Numbered from the stretch's first letter, positions 24,691-32,995 are shown. The stretch is DNA of 35,216 nucleotides from Patescibacteria group bacterium (GCA_018829965.1 JAHJTG010000005.1:113558-148773); one strand, 5' to 3'. Made by a program: numbers and translations. Notes: generated by a model not told the origin, from the sequence alone.

Positions 24691-26308
24691 GAATAAAATT
24701 GATCCCAATTTAATAATTCCTAAATTAATTAAAGCCCGACTGAAAACTTCGGAGGATTTAGCTACATTCAAAAGAAAAATATCTAAAGAAATCGGGCTTT
24801 CAATTGTTTCTAATGTTGATTTATTAAGAGCTTATCATATTTTTTGTCATAAAAAAACCCCGCACCAGAGCAAGCACGGTGCAGAGCGTAGGTCAAAGCC
24901 AGATAGGAAAATAGAGTTTTTATTAAGGAAAAGACTTGTCCGCTCTCTTTCCGGCGTAGTTATAGTTTCAGTTTTAACAAAACCTTATCCTTGTCCTGGG
25001 AAATGCCTTTATTGCCCGACCGAAAAAGGAATGCCTAAATCTTACCTCTCCAACGAACCGGCTGTGATGAGGGCGATTTTAAACAGCTTTGACCCGGCAA
25101 GACAGATAGAAAACAGATTAAAATCTTTAAGTCTTCAAAGCCATCCTACCGACAAGATAGAGCTTGTTATTATTGGCGGAACTTGGTCTTATCTTCCAAA
25201 GCCTTATCGCGAACAATTTATAATGCGTTGTTTTGAAGCGTGCAATAATAAAAAATCAAAGGATTTAGAAACCGCCCAAAAAATCAATGAAAAAGCAAAA
25301 CATAGGATTATCGGCATCACAATTGAAACAAGGCCAGACTATATCAATGAAAAAGAAATTCTACACTTAAGAAAACTCGGAGTAACTAGGGTAGAGTTGG
25401 GAGTGCAAAGCACTTATGATGATGTTTTAAAATTTAATCTGCGAGGACATTTAGTAAAAGATACGATTAAAGCAACTAAACTATTGAAAGACGCTGGTTT
25501 CAAGATTTGCTACCATATAATGCCTAATCTGCCCGGCTCGGATGTAAAACATGATGAAAAAGTATTTGAAGAAATATTCTCTAATCCTGATTTCCAACCG
25601 GATTTATTAAAAATATATCCTTGTGCTATTTTAAAACAAGCTCCTTTATATAAATTATGGCAAGCAGGAAAATATAAGCCTTATACTGAAAAACAATTAA
25701 TTAGTTTATTGTTAAAAATAAAAAGGCGCATTCCTTATTACTGCCGTATTCAAAGATTAGTTCGTGATATTCCCTCTCCAAGCATTATTACTGGCCCTGC
25801 AAAAATCTCTAACATGCGGCAGGTTTTAAAAAAACTATCTAAGAAACAAGGATGGCGATGCAAATGTATAAGATGCCGAGAAGTAAGCGGAGACTATAAT
25901 CCAAAAGAAAAACTTTACTTATACAGAGAAAACTATGATGCCTCTGACGGAAAAGAAATATTTTTAAGCTACGAGAATAAAGACCGAAGCCGTCTTTATA
26001 GTTTGCTTCGCCTACGTATTACTTCAAAAAATACTGCCATAATCCGCGAGTTACATACCTATGGCCAACTTCATCCTTTAAATAGCTCTGCTATTTCTCC
26101 CCAGCATAAAGGACTAGGGAAAAAGCTTATAAAAGAAGCTGAAATGATAACTAAAAAGGAACACGGATTAAAAAAAATCGCCGTTATCTCCGGCGTTGGT
26201 GTAAAAAATTATTATCGAGAGCTCGGCTATAAATTAGAGAATACTTATATGGTTAAAAATATTTCGCAGAATCATAGACTGCCTACACTTGACATAACAA
26301 CCGTCTAG
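24689..26308 (+). CDS. elp3: Elp3 family radical SAM/GNAT tRNA U34 modification enzyme
   Basis: VLTKPYPCPGKCLYCPTEKGMPKSYLSNEPAVMRA, VTRVELGVQS, C-terminal GNAT QHKGLGKKLIKEAE...ISGVGVKNYYRELGY. Confidence 0.95.
   Translation: MNKIDPNLIIPKLIKARLKTSEDLATFKRKISKEIGLSIVSNVDLLRAYHIFCHKKTPHQSKHGAERRSKPDRKIEFLLRKRLVRSLSGVVIVSVLTKPYPCPGKCLYCPTEKGMPKSYLSNEPAVMRAILNSFDPARQIENRLKSLSLQSHPTDKIELVIIGGTWSYLPKPYREQFIMRCFEACNNKKSKDLETAQKINEKAKHRIIGITIETRPDYINEKEILHLRKLGVTRVELGVQSTYDDVLKFNLRGHLVKDTIKATKLLKDAGFKICYHIMPNLPGSDVKHDEKVFEEIFSNPDFQPDLLKIYPCAILKQAPLYKLWQAGKYKPYTEKQLISLLLKIKRRIPYYCRIQRLVRDIPSPSIITGPAKISNMRQVLKKLSKKQGWRCKCIRCREVSGDYNPKEKLYLYRENYDASDGKEIFLSYENKDRSRLYSLLRLRITSKNTAIIRELHTYGQLHPLNSSAISPQHKGLGKKLIKEAEMITKKEHGLKKIAVISGVGVKNYYRELGYKLENTYMVKNISQNHRLPTLDITTV
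24860..24887. repeat. repeat copy CGCACCAGAGCAAGCACGGTGCAGAGC within elp3
   Basis: matches 23618-23647; encodes TPHQSKHGAE. Confidence 0.75.
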
Positions 26309-26369
26309 AATTAAGATATAAATATAAGGAGTCGGTATATGTGCGGCTAGCCATGATCGGCTTTTTTGT

Positions 26370-27113
26370 TTAAACGAGTATCTCAAAAATCCCAGGATTA
26401 TCTTTGTCTATCATTTTTCTATTTATGAGCCTACTCATCATAACCTGCACTTTTGTAGGTTTTTTATTTTTACCCATCTTCATCATATAAACCATATCCG
26501 CCATTACGGCTAAAATATCTGCCATTTGGATATCGACATCTAAATTTTGTTTATTTACCAAGCTTAAAGATGTAATCTTATTTCTATAGTCCGAACCAGT
26601 AATCCCTTCTGATGGGATTCCAATTGACTGCAATCTATTATGTGCCTCTATTAAATATTTATCTTGGTAAGGGTCTGACTCCACTACAATTTTCCCGCAA
26701 TTACATCCAAGATGCTTTTTTGTAAATTCCTCTAAAATTTTACTGTAAGCCTTTCTTAATATTGCGATATCATTCCATCCTAATTTTTTAGCCTTATCTT
26801 TGTCCGTGATAACAAAAGCCAATGATAATTCCTTAATATTCAGTGGAGTAATGAGTTCCGACCAAAAATTTATTTCTTTTACTGGATCTTCCCGTAACAA
26901 TGCGAAAGAACCCTTTTTCCTTATTATATCTCTGCAATGGAAAACTATTTCCTCATCGTTAAAATATTTCTTCTTTAACTTACTAATTATTTTATCTAAT
27001 TTAGGCTTAAATTTCTCTGGTATTATTAAACCAGATAGTACAAAATTTTTGGACAAATGATTAAAACTAGCCTTTCCAGTTTCGTCTAATGCTAAAACTT
27101 TATAATCGCGCAT
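26370..27113 (-). CDS. DUF3800 domain-containing protein
   Basis: N-terminal LALDETG motif, KIVVESDPYQDKYL, LDVDIQMADILAVMADMVY. Confidence 0.78.
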   Translation of the reverse strand: MRDYKVLALDETGKASFNHLSKNFVLSGLIIPEKFKPKLDKIISKLKKKYFNDEEIVFHCRDIIRKKGSFALLREDPVKEINFWSELITPLNIKELSLAFVITDKDKAKKLGWNDIAILRKAYSKILEEFTKKHLGCNCGKIVVESDPYQDKYLIEAHNRLQSIGIPSEGITGSDYRNKITSLSLVNKQNLDVDIQMADILAVMADMVYMMKMGKNKKPTKVQVMMSRLINRKMIDKDNPGIFEILV

Positions 27114-27131
27114 ATTTTTATTTTATCAAAA

Positions 27132-27155
27132 AGCCACCTCAATTAAAAGGTGGCT
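27132..27155 (-). terminator. intrinsic terminator downstream of NIF3 gene
   Basis: AGCCACCT...AGGTGGCT. Confidence 0.7.
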
Positions 27156-27174
27156 CGAAAAGACTAACTTACTT

Positions 27175-28131
27175 TTAATTTCTTTTTATTCTAATCAATC
27201 CAGAGCAAGGAATTATTTCAACCCCATTCTTTTCTATTTCATCTAAGAATAGATTTATTCCTAAAGAATCAGAAGAAATATGACCGGCTATGACAACATT
27301 TAAATTCGCATTTTCAGCTTCTTTCTTATGTTCTTCAGAAATATGCATTCCAACAACAGTGCCGATACCAGCCTGAACCATTTTTTCAAAAAGTTTAGGG
27401 GAGCCTTCTGTCCCTCCTGTGATTTCAGTTAAAGCAATTTTACCACAGCGATTATCAGGAGAACCGACAAAAATCTTAGGACCAGCGCCAATTTTCATTG
27501 CTTCTTTATATTCCGGCACTTCTTTTAACAAACTAACCAAATCACTAATTCTTTCTGGATTTTTGCTTTCTATAAGTTTTTTAAGAAAACTAGCTGCTAA
27601 GTTATCACAACAAGTGTGCACGTTTATTAAATTAGCCTTTAAAAGCTTAGCAGCGTCAACTGTTCTTTGATGATTAGCTGAGTTAACGCCTCTGGCAACT
27701 TCTGATATTCTTTCTTTCATAAGCCCCTCGGCAACGTTTATAGGAACACCGTAATAATTTAGAACATCGCACTGCAAACTCATTACGTCTGCTAAATTAG
27801 CTAGTCCTTTGCCAATAGGGTGATGGCCTATTATTAAATCTATATTTCCTAATTCTTTTGCAATCAAAATCTCGTCGGAGCTAATATCAACACCGACCAT
27901 GATCCTCTTAATTTCTTTATCCTCTGCGATATGGTAAATTCTAGAATCTAAATAAGGGTTTTCTAGCGCTTCTTTATCAAATTCTTCTTTTTCTTTCTCA
28001 TTCATCCCCTCGTATTTCTTTTTTTTATTATCCAAAAATTTCCTAACTCCATCTTCTCCCCTAAAGTCAACTTTTATACCCATCTGTATCGCTAAATTGT
28101 GGATCTCTTTAATCTTCACCCTACACACCAA
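27175..28131 (-). CDS. NIF3/NGG1p-interacting factor 3-like family protein
   Basis: IKRIMVGVDISSDEILIAKELGNIDLIIGHHPIGKG, VGMHISEEHKKEAENANLNVVIAGHISSDSLG. Confidence 0.82.
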   Translation of the reverse strand: MVCRVKIKEIHNLAIQMGIKVDFRGEDGVRKFLDNKKKKYEGMNEKEKEEFDKEALENPYLDSRIYHIAEDKEIKRIMVGVDISSDEILIAKELGNIDLIIGHHPIGKGLANLADVMSLQCDVLNYYGVPINVAEGLMKERISEVARGVNSANHQRTVDAAKLLKANLINVHTCCDNLAASFLKKLIESKNPERISDLVSLLKEVPEYKEAMKIGAGPKIFVGSPDNRCGKIALTEITGGTEGSPKLFEKMVQAGIGTVVGMHISEEHKKEAENANLNVVIAGHISSDSLGINLFLDEIEKNGVEIIPCSGLIRIKRN

Positions 28132-28425
28132 ACGAGTTTAATACCCAAGGCTTCTCTTTATCCTAACAATGAGTTGCCTTAAAGCTTTGGCCCGTAGTTT
28201 TAAATTATGTTCTCTTTTAAATGCGTCTTGTTTTGAAGCATACGCTTCATAGTAAACCAAATTAAATGGTTTCCTTGTTTTCGTGGACTTAACTAATCCT
28301 GAATTATGTTTTTTAAACCTCTCTCTTAAATCATTAGTACACCCTATATACAATTTACCATCTTTTTTACTTTTTAGGATATAGATAAAAAACATAATTC
28401 AAAACTCGTTATGGTGTGGGGGTTC
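28115..28425. mobile_element. GIY-YIG gene flanked by short inverted repeats (candidate small mobile unit)
   Basis: left ACCCTACACACCAAACGAGTTT (28118-28139) vs reverse complement of right ACCCCCACACCATAACGAGTTT (28402-28423); only the nuclease gene lies between. Confidence 0.5.
28138..28395 (-). CDS. GIY-YIG nuclease family protein
   Basis: MFFIYILKSKKDGKLYIGCTNDLRERFKKHNSG...NLVYYEAYASKQDAFKREHNLK. Confidence 0.92.
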   Translation of the reverse strand: MFFIYILKSKKDGKLYIGCTNDLRERFKKHNSGLVKSTKTRKPFNLVYYEAYASKQDAFKREHNLKLRAKALRQLIVRIKRSLGY

Positions 28426-28426
28426 A

Positions 28427-28708
28427 TTATTTTTTAGATTGTTTCTTTGATCTATCGTGTTTAGGTGCGCTTTTGTTTTTAGCAGGTTTAACTAATTTCT
28501 TTTCTTTATCTTTTTTTACTACCTTTTCTATTTTAATATCCTCTATCACAGCTCCGGCTTGAATAGGAGCAGGAGATTTTATGAATTTTGTAATAAGCGC
28601 AATAATTTGTTCTTCCTGTTTTTTAGGATCTAAAACCTCCCTGCGGATTTTAGCCTTAGTTAGACGAATGTATTTCCTAATTGAATTTGGTAATTTACTT
28701 TTTGACAT
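28427..28708 (-). CDS. small Lys-rich hypothetical protein
   Basis: 93 aa ORF, highly basic C-terminus. Confidence 0.5.
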   Translation of the reverse strand: MSKSKLPNSIRKYIRLTKAKIRREVLDPKKQEEQIIALITKFIKSPAPIQAGAVIEDIKIEKVVKKDKEKKLVKPAKNKSAPKHDRSKKQSKK

Positions 28709-28785
28709 ATGGTAATCTTCTATACCTTACCCGAGAAACCAACTAAAATCAAGCTTTGTTTATCAATTTTATCATAAAAAGAAAA

Positions 28786-28812
28786 AATGCCCCGCTAAAG
28801 CGCAGGGCATTT
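28786..28812 (-). terminator. intrinsic terminator downstream of GH130 gene
   Basis: AATGCCCCGC TAAA GCGCAGGGCATT. Confidence 0.7.
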
Positions 28813-28815
28813 TAA

Positions 28816-29784
28816 TTAAAAATCGGTGCATTTTTTTAAGTAGTCGATAACATCTTTTAGATTAGCAATAGCTAAAGCAACAACAGAATCAGCAGCGCCG
28901 TAATAAAGTAAAAGCTCATTTGTTTTCTCATCAATAACAGTACCGCAAGGGAAAACAATGTCGTCTACATTGCCTACTCTTTCATAATTTTCTTTTGGAC
29001 CAAAAACCCAATCTCTGCTCCGACGAATTACCTTAAGAGTTTCTATGTCCAGCAAAACCAGCCCAACTCGATAAAGAGTGCCGGAAGCTGTATCTCTTGC
29101 TCCGTGATAAATAATTAACCATCCCTCTGGGGTTTCAATTGGTGGAGAACCTAATCCTACTCTATCACAGTCCCAAGCTCCATCACGTCCCACAGGGATT
29201 AATACCCTATGCTCCCCCCAAAATTTAAGATCTCTAGAAAAAGAGACCCAGATATCAGCTCTGCTACCAACAATAATTGGTCTGTTTATAAGGGCATAAT
29301 ACCCGTTTATTTTTTGGGGCAATAAACAACCGTCTTTATTAGCGGGCATTAATTGTTGTCCCAAACGTTGAAAATCTTTAAAGTTTTTAGTTGCGAGCAA
29401 AGAAATGCCAGGAGGTTCCCCTACAACTCCCGCAAAGAAAGAAACACAAGTAATTATGTATTCCTGCCGTTCTTTTAGCCAGACAATTCTCGGATCCTCT
29501 AATCCTTTTACAGCTTCGCCAAATTCTTGTTCTGCTGCTAACGCCGGCGCAGGACTTATCTGCCAATCTGTTTTTCCATCTTTACTTCTTGCGATTGTTA
29601 AATGGGAATACCCCCGTCCGTCTTCAACTCGCACCAAAAGCAATACTTCACCATTGAATCTTATTGCTCCTGGATTAAAAACCGACCCTACTCTATATGG
29701 CCAATTTTCTGTTGTCAATATCGGATTTTCTTCATACCTTACAAATAATTCTTTTATCGAATTCCCCATAAAAACTCCCTTCAA
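28816..29784 (-). CDS. glycoside hydrolase family 130 (mannoside phosphorylase-like)
   Basis: NPILTTENWPYRVGSVFNPGAIRFNGEVLLLVRVEDGRGYSHLTIARSKDG, GLEDPRIVWL, YHGA...YRVGLVLLDIE, YYGAADS. Confidence 0.9.
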   Translation of the reverse strand: MKGVFMGNSIKELFVRYEENPILTTENWPYRVGSVFNPGAIRFNGEVLLLVRVEDGRGYSHLTIARSKDGKTDWQISPAPALAAEQEFGEAVKGLEDPRIVWLKERQEYIITCVSFFAGVVGEPPGISLLATKNFKDFQRLGQQLMPANKDGCLLPQKINGYYALINRPIIVGSRADIWVSFSRDLKFWGEHRVLIPVGRDGAWDCDRVGLGSPPIETPEGWLIIYHGARDTASGTLYRVGLVLLDIETLKVIRRSRDWVFGPKENYERVGNVDDIVFPCGTVIDEKTNELLLYYGAADSVVALAIANLKDVIDYLKKCTDF

Positions 29785-29889
29785 AAATTATATTATCAAC
29801 GAACTAAAACGTGTACTAACACCAACTATCTTAATCGTTTTTAAAGGAAAGTCAATCCCTATGTAATGGTTCAATAGCTTATGACCACT

Positions 29890-31143
29890 TTAGTGCGATA
29901 TTCTTCTATGCTCTTCTCTTACTACCTCTCTATCGTCCCAAGGAATCTTTTTAGAACCGATCACTAATAACTGCTCTGTGCCTTTGCCCAAAACTAAAAC
30001 AATATCATTTTCTTCTGTCAACTCCAGCCCTTTTTTAATTGCTTCTCTCCTATTTGGAATTTCGTATAAATTGGTTTTCTGAAACCCCTCCCCGATAACC
30101 CCTGATTTTATTTCTGATATAATCTCTTCTGGCTTTTCGTTATATGGGTCTTCATTGCATAAAATAATAATATCTGAGTTTTCTGCGGCTATCTTGCCTA
30201 AAACCGGTCTTTTCCATTTATCTCTCCCTCCACCAGCAGAACCGAAAATAGCAATTATTTTATTATGCGGAAAATCTTTGACTGCTTTAAAAACTTCTTC
30301 AAAAGAATCTGGGGTATGAGCTAAGTCTACAATCACTTTAAAAGGTTTTTCTATTATTACCTCCATGCGTCCCTGTATTGTTTTTATCTTTTCCAAAGCT
30401 CTTTTGCAGGTTTCTAAATTTACGCCGTATATTAAACCGATACAAATTGCCGATAGGGCGTTATATATATTAAATCTTCCTAATAGTTTTAAGTTGAACC
30501 TTATACTATCAATAGAAAAACTTACTCCGTCTCTCGATTCTTCTAAATCTTTTGCAAAGATTGCTTCGGGTTTTTGGTTCTTTGTGCTAAAGCCCAGTTT
30601 CTTTTCTGCTTTGAATCGTAAAAAATAATCTACATTTTTGTCGTCTAAATTAAGGATGTGATTCTTTTTCGTCGCTTTAAATAACTTCAGCTTTTCGTTC
30701 CTATAATTTTCAAAGCTTCCATGGGCTTCAATATGTTCTGGCTGTAAGTTAGTAAAAACAGCTGTATCAAAGGTTATAAACTTATGACGATATTGTTTAA
30801 TGCCTTCAGATGTTACTTCTAAAATTGCGTAATCGCATTTGGCTCTTACTGCTTTTCTTAAAAAACCTTGAATTTTAAAACGGCCGGGCATTGTCATATG
30901 CTCGGGGTTTAGAATTTCTTTATCACCAACTTTAATAGTAGCTGAAGTAAGCCAGGCAACCTTAAATCCCGCCTCTTCTAATATATTCCCTGCCAATATG
31001 GCAGTTGTAGATTTCCCCTTAGTGCCGGTAATCCCAATAACCTTTATCTTTTTGCTGGGAAATCTATGCCAAAAAGCGCTTATAAGCGCGAGTTTATAAT
31101 GATAAACATTAAAAATAAATTTAGGAATGAATTTTTTAATCAT
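29890..31143 (-). CDS. Mur ligase family protein (MurE-like)
   Basis: KVIGITGTKGKSTTAILAGNILEEAG, VFTNLQPEHIEAHGSFENYRNEK, GRMEVIIEKPFKVIVDLAHTPDSFEEVF. Confidence 0.9.
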   Translation of the reverse strand: MIKKFIPKFIFNVYHYKLALISAFWHRFPSKKIKVIGITGTKGKSTTAILAGNILEEAGFKVAWLTSATIKVGDKEILNPEHMTMPGRFKIQGFLRKAVRAKCDYAILEVTSEGIKQYRHKFITFDTAVFTNLQPEHIEAHGSFENYRNEKLKLFKATKKNHILNLDDKNVDYFLRFKAEKKLGFSTKNQKPEAIFAKDLEESRDGVSFSIDSIRFNLKLLGRFNIYNALSAICIGLIYGVNLETCKRALEKIKTIQGRMEVIIEKPFKVIVDLAHTPDSFEEVFKAVKDFPHNKIIAIFGSAGGGRDKWKRPVLGKIAAENSDIIILCNEDPYNEKPEEIISEIKSGVIGEGFQKTNLYEIPNRREAIKKGLELTEENDIVLVLGKGTEQLLVIGSKKIPWDDREVVREEHRRISH

Positions 31144-32160
31144 TTGCTTAATTGCTTTGAGATTTCGTTTTTTAGTTTATAGGAATTACAATGCTTTAAA
31201 ACTCCGAAATACGACTGGATTGTCTGCCCAAAAGAATACTTCGTTATTTTATTTTGTTCTAATCCTAATAATTTATTATTTATCTTTTTAAACATTCTTC
31301 TCTTAGTTTTTGTTCTTAAAACTCTATGACAGGGAAAACTCACATATCCTAGAAAATCTGCGCCTTTATAATACTTTCTAATACTTATCTTAGCCGGATG
31401 CAGAGATAATTTCAAATTGTTTTTAAGAAAAGCATTTATCTCAAGAATAAGCTCTTTTAGATATTTTTTATCAACGCTTAAGATAATAAAGTCGTCGCAA
31501 TAACGGACATAGTATTTTATTCTCAGTTTTTGTTTAATAAATTGGTCTAGTTTGTTAAGATATATATTAGCAAATAATTGGCTGGTGATATTTCCTAATG
31601 GTAGCCCCCTATTAAAACTTCTAATTATTTTCTCTATTAACCAGAAGGCGTTTTCATCTTTGATTTTCTTTTTGATTAAATTGGTTAAAACATCTTGATT
31701 AATAGAGTCAAAGAATTTTTTAATATCGCATTTTAAGACAAAACAAGTTTTAGTGCTGTTTTTGCCAACTTTTCCAGCAAATTTCTGAAGCCGATTTATG
31801 GCCCTATGGGTTCCTTTATCGTTTCTGCAAGAATAAGAGTCGGAAATAAAGGACTTATCAAAAATCGGATACAGAATCCTAAATACGGCGTGATGTAAAA
31901 CTCTATCCTTCACACAGGACTTATGGATTCTTCTTAGCTTTGGGTCGCAGATATTAAATGATATATAGTCAGAATGACAATAAGTTTTAGTTTTTAATTC
32001 GTAATGGAGTTTGAATATATTACCTTCTAGGTTATACTCAAACTCCTGAACGTCTTTTTTCTTTCTTTTGCCTTTTTTAAATTCGTCCCAAGCTAAAAAT
32101 AGGTTTTCAAGAGAAATAATTTCATCAAAAATATTATGACTTTTAAATCCCCCCCCCCAA
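31140..32160 (-). CDS. DGR-type reverse transcriptase; 5' end disrupted relative to an ATG by a G10 tract. The ORF track shows only 31140..31913 (GTG start), but the frame is open to the G tract and encodes the RT N-terminus
   Basis: SHNIFDEIISLENLFLAWDEFKKGKRKKKDVQEFEYNLEGNIFKLHYELKTKTYCHSDYISFNICDPKLRRIHKSCVKDRVLHHAVFRILYPIFDKSFISDSYSCR...GLPLGNITSQLFANIYLNKLDQF...YVRYCDDFIIL (DGR-like LGNxTSQ and YxDD-type motif). Confidence 0.9.
32149..32158. repeat. C10 homopolymer (G10 on - strand) at the overlapping 5' ends of RT and avd
   Basis: ten consecutive C in an otherwise very AT-rich region. Confidence 0.97.
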
Positions 32161-32170
32161 CCAGTTTAAT

Positions 32171-32503
32171 TTGCCTATTTTGCATAAAGTTTATGAGTTG
32201 TATAAATTGTTTTATCAATACCTTGAATCTTTTCCGAGAAAAGACCGCTATGTTTTAGGCCAAAAATGCGAAAATATAATTTTGGAGATTTTAGAATTGC
32301 TTATCTCTACGACACAATTTTTTAATAAAAATAAGAAAATAGAACTGTTAGAAAAAGCGAGTATAAAATTAAACGTGTTAAGAATTATTGCCCGATTAGC
32401 AAAAGATGTAAAAGTGTTGGATTTAAAGAGATATATTATTTTACAAGAAAAAATTAACGAAATCGGAAAAATGCTTGGTGGTTGGATAAAATCGTTAAAA
32501 TAA
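32171..32503 (+). CDS. avd: DGR accessory variability determinant (Avd-like four-helix bundle protein)
   Basis: LPILHKVYELYKLFYQYLESFPRKDRYVLGQKCENIILEILELLISTTQFFNKNKKIELLEKASIKLNVLRIIARLAKDVK; only a TTG start in the present frame, an ATG at 32136 becomes in frame with one extra C. Confidence 0.85.
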   Translation: MPILHKVYELYKLFYQYLESFPRKDRYVLGQKCENIILEILELLISTTQFFNKNKKIELLEKASIKLNVLRIIARLAKDVKVLDLKRYIILQEKINEIGKMLGGWIKSLK

Positions 32504-32518
32504 TAAAAACGGTTTTAC

Positions 32519-32557
32519 TAGAGACACCCCTAGAAACTAGGAACGTCTCTTTTTTTA
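32519..32557 (+). terminator. intrinsic terminator of avd
   Basis: AGAGAC-acc-CCTAG-aaa-CTAGG-aac-GTCTCT-TTTTTT. Confidence 0.88.
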
Positions 32558-32572
32558 GAATAGAGAAAGAAG

Positions 32573-32687
32573 TTCGGGAGGCGGCAAGACCAAGATTGTC
32601 ATTAACATTGTCATCCGAGTAGTTGTTGACATTCAAACCATCAGGATCAGAGTTACCGACATTGAGACGGTTGCCATTCGAAGAAAT
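32573..32687 (-). repeat. DGR template repeat (TR), 115 bp
   Basis: aligns without gaps to 32996-33110; 7 mismatches, every one at a TR adenine (sense = - strand). Confidence 0.96.
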
Positions 32688-32803
32688 TTATCTGTTTTTA
32701 TCTCTACCACTGGAAATTGAAAATGCAAATTATATTTTCTCTTTCCTGTATTTTATTCCGAAGTAGCTCTATCAGAGATAGAACACCTTCGCCAAAAACA
32801 GAC

Positions 32804-32995
32804 AAGAAGTTCAGTCTCTATTAAATAACTCTTGCGGGGTTAAGCCGTAACCGAACCCTCATTAGCAAGTAACCATATTATACAAAATTTCGCGACAAAA
32901 AAATAACCCTGCAACAAAACGAACATTCGTTTTGACACAGGGTTAGAATTAACGATTCAATTCTCAAATCTCAAAGATTCAAGACTGAACTTCTT
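32804..32995. repeat. 13-bp perfect inverted repeat abutting the VR
   Basis: AAGAAGTTCAGTC (32804-32816) and GACTGAACTTCTT (32983-32995). Confidence 0.85.
32905..32944 (-). terminator. long hairpin downstream of the VR: intrinsic terminator of the variable protein gene and/or DGR retrohoming cruciform
   Basis: AACCCTG-CAA-CAAAACGAA-CA-TTCGTTTTG-ACA-CAGGGTT, T-tract on - strand. Confidence 0.85.

Noticed and set aside
24689-24771. Longer methyltransferase start at 24771 given in ORF track
   Set aside because: Would place 27 residues antisense to the conserved Elp3 N-terminus; the ATG at 24690 gives a natural MRRDYAEYL start.
26370-27113. DUF3800 protein as a defence-system component
   Set aside because: DUF3800 proteins can occur near mobile or defence genes, but nothing adjacent here supports a defence island.
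29405-29866. 153-aa + strand ORF
   Set aside because: Antisense to the well-supported GH130 gene.
32454-32636. ORF MNVNNYSDDNVNDNLGLAASRTSFSILKK... (-)
   Set aside because: It is a reading frame through the DGR template repeat and antisense of avd, not an independent gene.
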